DNA of 53,835 nucleotides from Bradyrhizobium algeriense (GTDB taxonomy: Bacteria > Pseudomonadota > Alphaproteobacteria > Rhizobiales > Xanthobacteraceae): NCBI RefSeq assembly GCF_003062295.1, contig NZ_PYCN01000034.1, positions 1-53,835 of the forward strand, read 5' to 3'. Below the pieces are notes generated by a model, which was given only the letters and a program-made list of their open reading frames with translations, was not told the origin of the DNA and ran no database searches. Below, piece after piece: positions 16,832 to 25,221 of this stretch. Numbering within the stretch: the first letter of the stretch is position 1; the number at the start of each line of letters is the position of its first letter. A program made the position numbers and the translations under genes.

Positions 16832-16888
16832 ATGCGTTCAAGATCCGCGATTTGTGCAGCACTTTATGTTGGGGCTTTCCTGTCATGA
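16832..16888 (+). CDS. 18-codon upstream ORF coupled to the cyclase
   Basis: GGAGG (16821-16825) precedes this ATG by 6 bases. The ORF encodes a hydrophobic, signal-like peptide (RSRSAICAALYVGAFLS) and its TGA overlaps the cyclase ATG as ATGA. The cyclase start itself has no comparable ribosome site, so translation of the cyclase probably depends on this mini-ORF. It could also be a signal peptide cut off by a frameshift. Confidence 0.5.
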   Translation: MRSRSAICAALYVGAFLS

Positions 16889-18696
16889 AATCGGAACCTG
16901 CGCCCCAATTGCCGATGTCGTCTGTCGTTGACCCGTCGCTCCGGCATGTTCAGCGGCGTCCGCGCGCGATTCTATTCGTGGACATGGTCGATTCGGTGCG
17001 TTTGATAGGGCAGGACGAAGAAGGCGTCGTCCGTCGCTGGCTGAACCTTGTCGATCGGGTGATGACGCAGGTGCTTCCTGGCTCTGGTGGCCGCCTCGTC
17101 AAGAGCGTCGGCGACGGGATGCTGCTCGAATTCGGCGACATCCGGTCCGCCGCCTCAGCGGCGACCGCAATCCAGCATGAAAGTGCGCAGGCAAGCCCCG
17201 GGTTGCCTGCGGATAAACAGATATTTCTGAGAATGGGGATCGAGTTCGGCGATGTGATTGTTGGTCATCACGATGTATATGGGTGTGGTGTCAATTTGGC
17301 AGCTCGATTGGCGACCCTCGCCGGACCAAACGAGATAGTCATCTCGGCCCAGGTTCGGGACCTGTTGACCCCAACGCTGGACGCGGAAATCGAAGACCTT
17401 GGCGAATGTCATGTCAAGCATATCCGACAACCCGTTCGAGCTTACCGGATCGGTCCAGCCGGCCCGAGGCCAGTAATCAAATGCGCACCGTTACTGGGCG
17501 TGTTACGGCCGTCGATTGCGATTATTCCCTTCGTACCTCGCCCTCAAACAATCAGCGAGGATCTTCTTGGCGAGGTGCTGGTCGAGGAAATCATCAGGGC
17601 GTTTTCGCGATCCCCGGACATTGCCGTGCTCTCGCGCCTCTCGACCACAGCATTTCGATGGCGTCAGTTTAGCCTGGAAGATATCCGTCAGCATCTCGGT
17701 GCGAACTATGCGCTATCGGGAACGTACCGTGCCGACGAAGATAGTCTGACACTAAATTTAGAATTGGCGGAGGTCAGGTCTCAACGAGTGGTATGGGCTG
17801 GCCAAGTGGCCGGCAACGTTCCAGATCTTCTGGGTGGGCAACAGGAGCTGATTAGCCAGATCTTCTCCAAGGTGACGAACGCAATTCAATCGTGCGAATT
17901 GCAGCGAGCGCGCGCCAACCCGCTCCCAACCTTGGAGAGTTACACGCTTCTGATGAGCGGCATTGCATTAATGCATCGAATGTCGGTTGCCGACTTTCTG
18001 GAAGCCCAACGCCTGCTGCAGGCAGTTATCGACCGCGCCCCGCGTCATCCAGTTCCCCAGTCCTGGATGGCTAACTGGTATGTCTTGCGGGTCCAGCAAG
18101 GATGGACCGAAGATTCGACCAAGGACCGGCGTTGTGCCCTCGATTGCACAAGGCGCGCGCTCGACGCGGATCCGGATAGCTCTCTTGCTCTCACAATTAA
18201 TGGGTTGGTCCATACTCACATGACGAGGGAGCTTGACATCGCTGCCGAACGCTACGCGCTGGCGGTGCGCGCAAATTCAAATAACTCTCTTGCCTGGTTA
18301 CTCAAGGGGACTCTGCATGCTTTCAGGGATCAAGGGGCTGATGCCGTCGCTGATACACAGCGGGCGATCAGCTTATCCCCTCTCGATCCCCATCGGTACT
18401 ATTACGACACTCTGGCGGCTACCGCTTATCTGGCAGATCGCAAATATGAGCTTGCGATCAAATCTGCCCGCCGCTCACTCAAAGCCAATCGACGCCACAC
18501 CTCGACACTGAGAGCTATGGCAATTGCACAGTGGCAGCTTGGACACGAACGGGACGCACGTGGCACCGTGGCCGAATTGATGAGATTGGAGCCCGGATTG
18601 ACGATCACAGGATATCTCAGGCGGACCCCTAGCGCTGGGTACAGGACTGGTCAGGAATGGTCCAAGGCATTACGGCAGGCTGGTGTTCCACAATAA
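16885..18696 (+). CDS. class III adenylate cyclase with TolB-like and TPR regions
   Basis: A 603-residue signalling enzyme that would make cAMP from ATP. The cyclase domain (about residues 25-195) keeps the metal Asp33 and Asp77 (SVGDGMLLEF), Lys73, and the Asn137/Arg141 pair in VNLAARL. Residues 215-345 resemble the TolB-like domain common in rhizobial cyclases, and about 355-580 form TPR repeats. There is no membrane segment, so it should be cytoplasmic. I chose 16885 because its ATG overlaps the well-placed mini-ORF; a TTG at 16852 is the frame's upper limit. It is followed after 69 bases by the PAP2-like gene, and a CRP palindrome lies upstream. Confidence 0.85.
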   Translation: MKSEPAPQLPMSSVVDPSLRHVQRRPRAILFVDMVDSVRLIGQDEEGVVRRWLNLVDRVMTQVLPGSGGRLVKSVGDGMLLEFGDIRSAASAATAIQHESAQASPGLPADKQIFLRMGIEFGDVIVGHHDVYGCGVNLAARLATLAGPNEIVISAQVRDLLTPTLDAEIEDLGECHVKHIRQPVRAYRIGPAGPRPVIKCAPLLGVLRPSIAIIPFVPRPQTISEDLLGEVLVEEIIRAFSRSPDIAVLSRLSTTAFRWRQFSLEDIRQHLGANYALSGTYRADEDSLTLNLELAEVRSQRVVWAGQVAGNVPDLLGGQQELISQIFSKVTNAIQSCELQRARANPLPTLESYTLLMSGIALMHRMSVADFLEAQRLLQAVIDRAPRHPVPQSWMANWYVLRVQQGWTEDSTKDRRCALDCTRRALDADPDSSLALTINGLVHTHMTRELDIAAERYALAVRANSNNSLAWLLKGTLHAFRDQGADAVADTQRAISLSPLDPHRYYYDTLAATAYLADRKYELAIKSARRSLKANRRHTSTLRAMAIAQWQLGHERDARGTVAELMRLEPGLTITGYLRRTPSAGYRTGQEWSKALRQAGVPQ

Positions 18697-18765
18697 CTCC
18701 TGTGGCAGGGGACAGCGCGTGACGGCATGCAGTGTGATCCTCCACCCTAAGCATAGGAGGCAAGT

Positions 18766-20052
18766 ATGGCTAGTTTCAGTGGCGCGAGCGGAGCGAGTGG
18801 AGCAAGTGGCGCGAGCGGAGCAAGTGGCGCCAGCGGGGCGAGTGGCGCCAGCGGAGCGAGCGGCGCCAGCGGGGCGAGTGGCGCCAGCGGAGCCGCTGCG
18901 GGCGGCGCCATCGGCGGATTTGTATTCAGTGGTTCGGGATATAACCCGCCTTACATCGATGCGCTGATAACAAACCGCGATGGAATTGTGGGGAGATCGC
19001 AGCCTCCAGCGGAAGAGGAGGTGCCTGAGCCACTCCCACCCGAAAGCGAAGATGGCAACGACGAAGTAAAACTCGGACGACACGAAGTAAATCTCGGACG
19101 ACTGGGGCCCGGCGAGCGGGCAAGCATTTTTGATTTCGAACTCATCTCCCGCATCTCATTTCGGGCGGATGGAGAGGGCAAGGCCATCCTGAACTGCGCC
19201 ATCGACCCTCGAGGTGACGCTAAGTCCTCGCGTCCTTACACCCCCCTTGCAAGCTTCAGCCGTCCCACGCCGGCGATCTTTCTGGATCAATTGGCCCTCG
19301 TCGAATCCTACGCTGATCTGCGCCCCGATCGTGCCGCAGAGATTGTGTCACAAATGGGCGTGCCTCACGCTTTCTTCGGATCTATCACGTATTTGCACCC
19401 GGAGCGGACACGATGGACGATGGAGCTGATCTACGCTGCTCTGCGGTTCGCTTACACAGTGGAAATGCGCATCAAGCATGCGCTGGCCTGCCGCCGGCCA
19501 CATGAATACTCGCCGCAAATACAGCCCATTATTGCATGTCCACTGCACGGTGCGTTGCCCAGCGGCCACGCAACGGAAGCCTTCATGTTTGCGCATCTCT
19601 TGGCGGTTCTCTCCACCGACAAAGGAAGTTTGCACGGCCAGGACGGAAAATTGCGAAGTGTTTGGGTGAATCAACTTATGCGGCAGGCAGCCCGCATCGC
19701 AATTAACCGCACGGTGGCCGGCGTGCACTTTCCGGTCGATAGCGTCGCCGGCACCCTCTTGGGCCTGACGCTGGCCGAATACCTGATCGACCTTTGCAGA
19801 CCGGAAAAGGAACGAGAAGGCTGCCACTCTTGTGATTTTACTGGAGCTGCCTATCCGTCGCGCGAGCGCGGCATTAAGGACGGCATCAATACTGATTTCG
19901 ATTGGCAGAACTTCTATAGCGTCAAGCACCGAAGGCTTGATTTGAAGAACGTTGATTATGCCACGGTTGAGGAGAAACGTCTCTCCGGAGCCTCGAAACC
20001 ACTAGAATGGCTCTGGAAAAAAGCAAAGAGCGAGTGGTCCCCAGCCAGGTAG
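18766..20052 (+). CDS. PAP2/vanadium-haloperoxidase-fold protein with GAS repeats
   Basis: A 428-residue protein with a perfect AGGAGG before the ATG. Residues 6-41 are 12 Gly-Ala-Ser triplets, then a Gly/Ala-rich stretch, an acidic Pro/Glu linker (80-95) and a repeated EVKLGR/EVNLGR pair. The C-terminal half is a PAP2-type domain: Lys237-x6-Arg244-Pro245, Pro-Ser-Gly-His268, and Arg315-x5-His321 with Asp325. All catalytic positions of vanadium haloperoxidases and acid phosphatases are kept. There are no clear membrane spans, which favours the soluble haloperoxidase branch. It lies between a cyclase and a subtilase with short gaps (69 and 36 bases). Confidence 0.8.
   Translation: MASFSGASGASGASGASGASGASGASGASGASGASGASGASGAAAGGAIGGFVFSGSGYNPPYIDALITNRDGIVGRSQPPAEEEVPEPLPPESEDGNDEVKLGRHEVNLGRLGPGERASIFDFELISRISFRADGEGKAILNCAIDPRGDAKSSRPYTPLASFSRPTPAIFLDQLALVESYADLRPDRAAEIVSQMGVPHAFFGSITYLHPERTRWTMELIYAALRFAYTVEMRIKHALACRRPHEYSPQIQPIIACPLHGALPSGHATEAFMFAHLLAVLSTDKGSLHGQDGKLRSVWVNQLMRQAARIAINRTVAGVHFPVDSVAGTLLGLTLAEYLIDLCRPEKEREGCHSCDFTGAAYPSRERGIKDGINTDFDWQNFYSVKHRRLDLKNVDYATVEEKRLSGASKPLEWLWKKAKSEWSPAR
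18781..18888 (+). repeat. tandem 9-bp repeat coding Gly-Ala-Ser x12
   Basis: Twelve in-frame copies of a 9-base unit (GGN GCN AGY) with codon drift among copies; units 6-12 alternate GGCGCCAGC with GG(G/A)GCGAG(T/C), an 18-base higher-order repeat. Such arrays can change length by slippage without breaking the frame. Confidence 0.9.
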
Positions 20053-20088
20053 CAGCGAACAAACTTACATGGTCTGCCTCGGGAGGGA

Positions 20089-22275
20089 ATGATGGTAGAG
20101 GAGACGGTATATAAGTGGCGAGAGGGGTCGTCGAAATTCGTCGACGCGTACATTGATTGGGTACGAGATACTGCCAAGCGGGTGCTGTATCCAAACGATG
20201 AACTACGGTCTGTTCCCATTCTCGTCAGTCTGCAGCCGGGCAAGACAAAAAGAGAATTTTTCGAGCGCTTGCAGCGAGCGTCCGGCAAGCTTGATGATAT
20301 GGGCATCGGCTCTGATCTCAAGTACGAGCAATTTACGCTAAATATGCCTGACGAAGCTTTTGAGCGTCTTCAAGGCGATTCCTCAATTGACCAACTTATT
20401 CATCGGATCACAATTGCGCACAAGTTGCCTCGTCACGCCATGCGCGAAGACCGGCCTCTTCCCAAGCCACAACACAGCGTCGGGAAATATGAGCCGCGCA
20501 AAGGGAGTCCCGTCGTGATGGGGATTATTGACGAAGGCATTGCATTTGCGAATCAGCGCTTTCGGAGAGGTCCGGGCAGTTCTCGAGTGGAATACGCCTG
20601 GATTCAAGATGGTCGAGTCGAAGGCGACGTTCCCTATGGTCTGGAGCTGACGAAAGCCAAAATCGACAAATCACTTGGCGAGTGTTTGAACGCAGGGCAG
20701 GTGGACGAAGACCTGTTCTACAGTGCAACCGGCGTTGTCGATTTTGGCCAATCTGCGCATAAGGCCGCAGCAAGGCGTGCCGGGCATGGCACGCATGTGA
20801 TGGATTTGGCGTGCGGTTATGATGAGGGTTCCTCGCCGACTGGTGAGGAAGGTAAGGACCAGCGCCCGATTGTTTGCGTGAAGTTGCCGACAGTTACGGT
20901 CGCGGACACATCGGGCCTCGGCCTGGAATACTATGTTCTTGATGGCATCGACTACATCCTGGGTAGAGCTCACGATATCGCACGAGAACGCGAGTGCGGT
21001 GAGCTGCCGGTGGTAATCAATTTCAGCTCCGGTATTTTGGCTGGCCCCCGCGATGGCACCCAGCCGATCGAGCTTGCAATCGACGCTCGGATCGAAGGCC
21101 GGGCGGCGCCAACCGATGTAGTGCTACCGTCAGGCAACAGTCGTCTTTCCCGCTTGCACGCGAAGATTTTACTTTCTCCAAGTGGCCAAAAAGACGACGA
21201 GCGAAAATTGCAGTTCTGTGTGTTGCCGGATGACAGAACTTGCAGCTATCTGGAAATCTGGTTGCCGGCTCGGGATGAGACCTGGCCTAAATACTGGATG
21301 GAGCTCTCGCTGACGCCCCCCGGCGGGCAGGAAAGTGAGCTGTCTCTAGTAGCTGGAACAGATAAGCGTGCGATGGAATGGGGCTCGAATGGCAATGTTC
21401 TTTGTAAGGTGTACTATGAATTTATCGGCCCCCCCACGAACAGGGGAAGGTACGTGATTGCCTTGCTGCCCACGGCGTTGCCCGATGCTGAGCAACAACT
21501 TGCGCCCTTCGGCACTTGGACGATTGGATTCAGGAATCGGCTGGATCAACAGATCAACGTGGAAGCTTCGATCCAATGGGATGATCGGCCGCTTGGCTAT
21601 CCGCAGAACGGTAGGCAATCGTATTTCGTCGATGATCGCTACCAGCGATTTGAGGAGATTTCTGGCAGAGAAGTGGAAGTAGACAATGACAGCATGATCA
21701 AGCGCGATGGATCAATAAATGCCATTGCGACTGGTTCTCATACGATCGTTGCTGGTGGTTATTTGCGCAAGGAAAACAAAGTCGTAAAATATTCCTCCGG
21801 TGGCCCAATATCACCCGCCAGCTACGCCGCGCAGGTAGCTAATCGCCAGGGGCCAGTTGCCTTGGCACCGAAGGAGCCAGATGACTTGGAACGGACGGGG
21901 CCAGATGCCATGGCATGGAGCGACGAGTCGTACGTTCATCGAGGCATCCTCGCGGCGGGGACACGCAGCGGGTCGCGCGTCGTCATGAACGGCACCAGTG
22001 TTGCGGCGCCGCAGATCGCGCGTGTGATTGCGGAAAGACGAGCAATGGGGGACCTGCGTTCTGGGCGTAAAATTGTCCTGCGACCGCCTAAACTCGGTTC
22101 TCGAGCAATGACGGAACAGCCAAATCAAATTGGCGGCTCAGCGCAGACATCACGGGAACGCATTGGTTCGGGCCTCGTCGTCACGCCAGGGATTGAGCGC
22201 CAGGATCGGCTTGATGGACTAGACGAGAGAGCATTATCAAGTCCAGAGCAGGCTCTCGCTTGGAAAACGCCATAG
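20089..22275 (+). CDS. S8 family (subtilisin-like) serine protease, cytoplasmic
   Basis: A 728-residue subtilase with the complete catalytic set: Asp148 (GIIDEG), His233 (GHGTHV), oxyanion Asn350 (LPSGNS) and Ser637 (NGTSVAAP). There is no signal peptide. Residues 40-110 could be an inhibitor-type propeptide. About 280 residues separate Asn350 from Ser637 and include a beta-rich insertion (355-495) of the size of a lectin-like or P-domain module. GGAGGG precedes two ATGs (20089 and 20092); the second has better spacing. It is the last gene of the cyclase-PAP2-subtilase unit and its stop abuts the convergent gene's stop without a spare base. Confidence 0.85.
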   Translation: MMVEETVYKWREGSSKFVDAYIDWVRDTAKRVLYPNDELRSVPILVSLQPGKTKREFFERLQRASGKLDDMGIGSDLKYEQFTLNMPDEAFERLQGDSSIDQLIHRITIAHKLPRHAMREDRPLPKPQHSVGKYEPRKGSPVVMGIIDEGIAFANQRFRRGPGSSRVEYAWIQDGRVEGDVPYGLELTKAKIDKSLGECLNAGQVDEDLFYSATGVVDFGQSAHKAAARRAGHGTHVMDLACGYDEGSSPTGEEGKDQRPIVCVKLPTVTVADTSGLGLEYYVLDGIDYILGRAHDIARERECGELPVVINFSSGILAGPRDGTQPIELAIDARIEGRAAPTDVVLPSGNSRLSRLHAKILLSPSGQKDDERKLQFCVLPDDRTCSYLEIWLPARDETWPKYWMELSLTPPGGQESELSLVAGTDKRAMEWGSNGNVLCKVYYEFIGPPTNRGRYVIALLPTALPDAEQQLAPFGTWTIGFRNRLDQQINVEASIQWDDRPLGYPQNGRQSYFVDDRYQRFEEISGREVEVDNDSMIKRDGSINAIATGSHTIVAGGYLRKENKVVKYSSGGPISPASYAAQVANRQGPVALAPKEPDDLERTGPDAMAWSDESYVHRGILAAGTRSGSRVVMNGTSVAAPQIARVIAERRAMGDLRSGRKIVLRPPKLGSRAMTEQPNQIGGSAQTSRERIGSGLVVTPGIERQDRLDGLDERALSSPEQALAWKTP

Positions 22276-22629
22276 CTACATCCGTTGCGCGGTCCAGGTA
22301 CCGGAGCACAGGGCTGCGCGCCATGTGCCCGATCCCGACGTGGCCGTGAGAACGCCGGAGCCGACCGCGCGCTTCATGCCGCTCGCCAGGGTCACATGGA
22401 TGGCGCCCGCTTCGGCCACGCGGCCGGACGCCGTTACAGTCGCGCTGTTGGAGGCGACCTGGCCGTTGTTGATTCCGATCGAGACCGACGCGCCGCTGTT
22501 GCAGGCGGCGTTCGACGAGGTGATCTGCACATTCCAGGCGCCGTCGAACGTCGCGGCCGCGGATGGTGTCGCAAAGCCCAGTGCAGCAATCAGCGAAGCG
22601 GCTACCAGAGATTTCCGAGACGTTACCAT
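22276..22629 (-). CDS. small secreted protein of unknown function
   Basis: A 117-residue exported protein. Residues 1-26 are a signal peptide ending around SAAA. The mature part has four cysteine or tryptophan landmarks (FDGAWNVQI, NAACNSG, WRAALCSGTW) and reads like a small beta barrel. I place the start at 22629 (MVTSRKS); a further in-frame ATG lies at 22659. It is convergent with the subtilase gene. Short proteins of this form are frequent in Bradyrhizobium and have no known role. Confidence 0.7.
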   Translation of the reverse strand: MVTSRKSLVAASLIAALGFATPSAAATFDGAWNVQITSSNAACNSGASVSIGINNGQVASNSATVTASGRVAEAGAIHVTLASGMKRAVGSGVLTATSGSGTWRAALCSGTWTAQRM

Positions 22630-22712
22630 GACGTGCCCCTTTGGTTTGGACACGAGCATGGTCTCACAGCGGCTCCATGACGACTGTGACTGTCATCACG
22701 GGCTAGTTCTTA

Positions 22713-22742
22713 GTGAAAAGCCCCGCGTTGCGGCGGGGCTTC
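22713..22742 (-). terminator. rho-independent terminator after the DUF2147 gene
   Basis: Read on the minus strand, AAGCCCCGC and GCGGGGCTT form a hairpin with a short loop, followed by TTTTC. It lies about 30 bases past the stop at 22771. Confidence 0.85.
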
Positions 22743-22770
22743 CAGTTGAATGCGCAGCGTTGGCTGCCGG

Positions 22771-23604
22771 TCAGTTGACGCGGGTCCAGGTCTGACCGCC
22801 ACAGAACATGCCGCCAAAGGCGCAGCCCTGAACGCGGAGACTGTCGGTGCTCTTGAGGGCGATCGTCGAATCGTAGGTGCTGCCTGAATTCGGATCGAAA
22901 ATCCGGCCGCTCCACTTATCCTTGCCGGGCTTCATGTTGATCAGGACCTGCTCGCCGTTCTGGTTCGACTTCTTGTCGACGGAATAGCCGCAGAGATTGG
23001 GGCCGCACTGTTCGATCCGCACTTTGCCTTCCTTCTCCTCCGTCAGCCACACGCCGAGCGGTGAGTTCGCAGACGAAGGCGCGGATGCTGCCGGGACGGC
23101 GGCCTGTTGTTGTTGCGGCGGCGGTGGCGCTGGCGCGGCAACGGGAGCCGGCGGCGCGGCCGGAGCGGCATTCTGTTGCACTGGAGGCGCGGGCGCTGCT
23201 GGCGCAGGCGCAGCCCTATCCGCCGGCGCTACGGCCGCCGTCGACGGCTCGCTCCTCGAAGTGGTGGCTGGAGCGGGCGGAGCAGGGGCGGCAGGCGCAG
23301 CCGCCGGAGCGGCGGCCTGTTCAGCCGGTGCAGGTGCAGCCGGGGTTGCTGCCTCGGGTGCGGCCTGCGGGACGGACTTCGCCTGCTGTGGCGCCTTCTT
23401 GCCCGGACGATCAAGGTCACCTTCCTCGCCACGCGACCGCTTGGCCTTCTTGCCGGTATTATCGTAGACGCCGGGAATCTGAACCGTGCCGCGATCAGGA
23501 TCAATGGTGATGGTGCGGCCGCCATACTCAAACGAGTACTGGGCCTGCGCGGTGGTGAGGCTGCTCGCCAGCAAGAGCACGGCGATAGCGAGACACTTCT
23601 TCAT
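22771..23604 (-). CDS. DUF2147 secreted protein with Pro/Ala linker
   Basis: A 277-residue protein. Residues 1-21 are a signal peptide (MKKCLAIAV... ending AQAQ). A short N-terminal part is followed by about 115 residues that are nearly all Pro, Ala and Gln. The C-terminus (about 185-277) is a DUF2147 domain: SPLGVWLTEEKEGKVRIEQC, then W-S-G-R-I-F-D-P and a Cys-rich end (CAFGGMFCGG). AGGAGG precedes the ATG at 23604, which fixes the start. Role unknown; the linker suggests spanning the periplasm or peptidoglycan. A CRP-like palindrome lies 70-80 bases upstream. Confidence 0.8.
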   Translation of the reverse strand: MKKCLAIAVLLLASSLTTAQAQYSFEYGGRTITIDPDRGTVQIPGVYDNTGKKAKRSRGEEGDLDRPGKKAPQQAKSVPQAAPEAATPAAPAPAEQAAAPAAAPAAPAPPAPATTSRSEPSTAAVAPADRAAPAPAAPAPPVQQNAAPAAPPAPVAAPAPPPPQQQQAAVPAASAPSSANSPLGVWLTEEKEGKVRIEQCGPNLCGYSVDKKSNQNGEQVLINMKPGKDKWSGRIFDPNSGSTYDSTIALKSTDSLRVQGCAFGGMFCGGQTWTRVN

Positions 23605-23672
23605 TGTTGCGACCTCCTGAGCAGGGAACCCCATTCCCCCAAAGCTATTACGCAGCAATAGCTTCACCCAAC

Positions 23673-23686
23673 GTGATCCAGATCAC
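23673..23686. promoter_or_regulatory. CRP/FNR-like palindrome
   Basis: GTGATCCAGATCAC, a perfect GTGA-N6-TCAC palindrome, 69-82 bases before the start of the DUF2147 gene on the minus strand. Its outer bases resemble CRP sites more than FixK sites. Confidence 0.4.
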
Positions 23687-23816
23687 TTTCAAAGTATAAG
23701 TCGTGTACTAGCGGCTTTGGTTCAAATTCGACTTCGGTAGTCTAACCTGGAGCAGTCTAAATAGCGCCCCAAGGGACGGTCAATTTCCTGCGAAAACAGG
23801 CTTATCCGACCAGGAA

Positions 23817-24593
23817 TCAATCGAACCAGGCCGCATAAATTTTCCTGAAGCTGCCGTCCTCAGTGGCGATGTGCAGCCACTGATCGACAAAGGCCTTCAG
23901 GGCTATGTCGCGCTGCAGCCAGTAGGCCTTCTCGGCGAAGTCGAACGGTTTTTCCGGATGCACCGCGCAGAGCACGCCCGGGTGCTGTTTCTGCTGGTAG
24001 CGGGTCTCGGAAGAGTCCGTCATCATCAGGTCGGCATTGCCCTTGGCGATTTCGTCGAAAATCGTGACGTTGTCATTCCACATCTTGATCTCGGCGTTCT
24101 TGATGTTCGCCTTGGCGAAGCGTTCATTGGTGCCGCCGGGATTGACGATGATGCGCGTGCCGGCCTTGTCGATATCGGCAATGGTCTCATACTTGTCCTT
24201 GTCGGCGCAGCGGGCGATCGGCGTCTTGCCCTCGCGCATGATCGGCGTCGAGAACATTCCCTTCTTCTGCCGGTCGAGCGTGATCGAGACGCCGCCCATC
24301 GCGATATCGAAATTGTCGGCTTCGAAATCCTTCATCAGCTGCGGCCACGCCGTCTGAACGAACTCGACCTTGACGCCGAGCGCCTTGCCAAGCGCTTCCG
24401 CCATGTCGACGTCGAAGCCGGTAAATTTCGAAGTCGTCTTGTCGAGATAGGTGAAGGGCCGATAGTCGCCGGTCATGCCGACCCGCAGCGTGCCGCGCTT
24501 GATGATGTCGTCGAGGCGGGAATTCGCCGGCTGAGCGTTGGCGACAACAGTCCACAGGACAGCCATTGCAAGACTAACGAACACTCGAAACAT
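23817..24593 (-). CDS. PheC-like periplasmic solute-binding/cyclohexadienyl dehydratase family protein
   Basis: A 258-residue type II periplasmic binding fold. Residues 1-20 are a signal peptide (ending ANAQ). The N-terminal lobe has LRVGMTGDYRPFTYLDK and the FTGFDVDMAEALGKALG strand. The sequence from FDIAMGGVSITLDRQKKGMFSTPIMREGKTPIARC resembles the cyclohexadienyl/arogenate dehydratase PheC branch as much as amino-acid ABC binding proteins. No permease genes are adjacent, which favours an enzyme over a transporter part. It is divergent from the next gene. Confidence 0.78.
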   Translation of the reverse strand: MFRVFVSLAMAVLWTVVANAQPANSRLDDIIKRGTLRVGMTGDYRPFTYLDKTTSKFTGFDVDMAEALGKALGVKVEFVQTAWPQLMKDFEADNFDIAMGGVSITLDRQKKGMFSTPIMREGKTPIARCADKDKYETIADIDKAGTRIIVNPGGTNERFAKANIKNAEIKMWNDNVTIFDEIAKGNADLMMTDSSETRYQQKQHPGVLCAVHPEKPFDFAEKAYWLQRDIALKAFVDQWLHIATEDGSFRKIYAAWFD

Positions 24594-24688
24594 CAGGTCT
24601 TCTCCGCCGACAAATTCGATGACACTCTGGAGCGATGCGCCGATTTAAACCAGATATCGCGGTAGTGCTATCAGGAGAAATTGAAATC

Positions 24689-25201
24689 GTGACCATCTCG
24701 CTCTACGAAGCTTCCGTCGGCGTGTTCGTGCCGTATCTCGGCAATCTGTCGGTTCTTCTCGACCACGCCTCGGCCCATGCGAGAGCCCGAAACATTGATC
24801 CGGCCGTGCTCCTGAACATGCGGCTCTCGCCCACCATGTACAGCCTGAAGCAGCAGGTGGCAGAAGCCAACCGGCATGCGGTCGTTGCCGGCGCGCTGCT
24901 GGCCGGCCGTGACCCACACACATTTTCAGACAGCGAGCCCGACATCGCCGAGCTCAAGTCGGGGATTTCAGCGGCGATCGATTTCGTGAAGGGCTTGCCG
25001 CGCGCCGAGATCGACGCCGCAGCCGACAAGGAAGTCGCTTTCACGTTCAAGAACGGCACCCAGCGAAAATTCACCGGAAAATCGTTGCTGCTGACGTTCA
25101 GCGTTCCGCAGTTCTTCTTTCATGTCACGACGGCCTACGACATCCTGCGCCATGCGGGTGTCGATCTTGCCAAGAAGGATTTTCTGGGACCGCCGAGATA
25201 G
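24689..25201 (+). CDS. DUF1993 family protein
   Basis: A 170-residue protein, probably a DinB-like four-helix bundle. The start is taken as GTG at 24689 because AGGAGA lies 10 bases upstream and family members begin with (M)TISLYxASV. Later landmarks are LGNLSVLLDHASAHARARNIDPAVLL and PQFFFHVTTAYDILRHAGV. The function of the family is unknown. The frame extends upstream to 24635 but without family-like sequence. Confidence 0.82.
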   Translation: MTISLYEASVGVFVPYLGNLSVLLDHASAHARARNIDPAVLLNMRLSPTMYSLKQQVAEANRHAVVAGALLAGRDPHTFSDSEPDIAELKSGISAAIDFVKGLPRAEIDAAADKEVAFTFKNGTQRKFTGKSLLLTFSVPQFFFHVTTAYDILRHAGVDLAKKDFLGPPR

Positions 25202-25221
25202 CCGTCAGACAGCGCCGAAGG

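Noticed and set aside
18670..19083. Minus-strand ORF with Ala-Gly-Ala-Thr style repeats
   Set aside because: It is only the reverse reading of the Gly-Ala-Ser repeat; the plus-strand gene has a perfect ribosome site and a catalytic domain.
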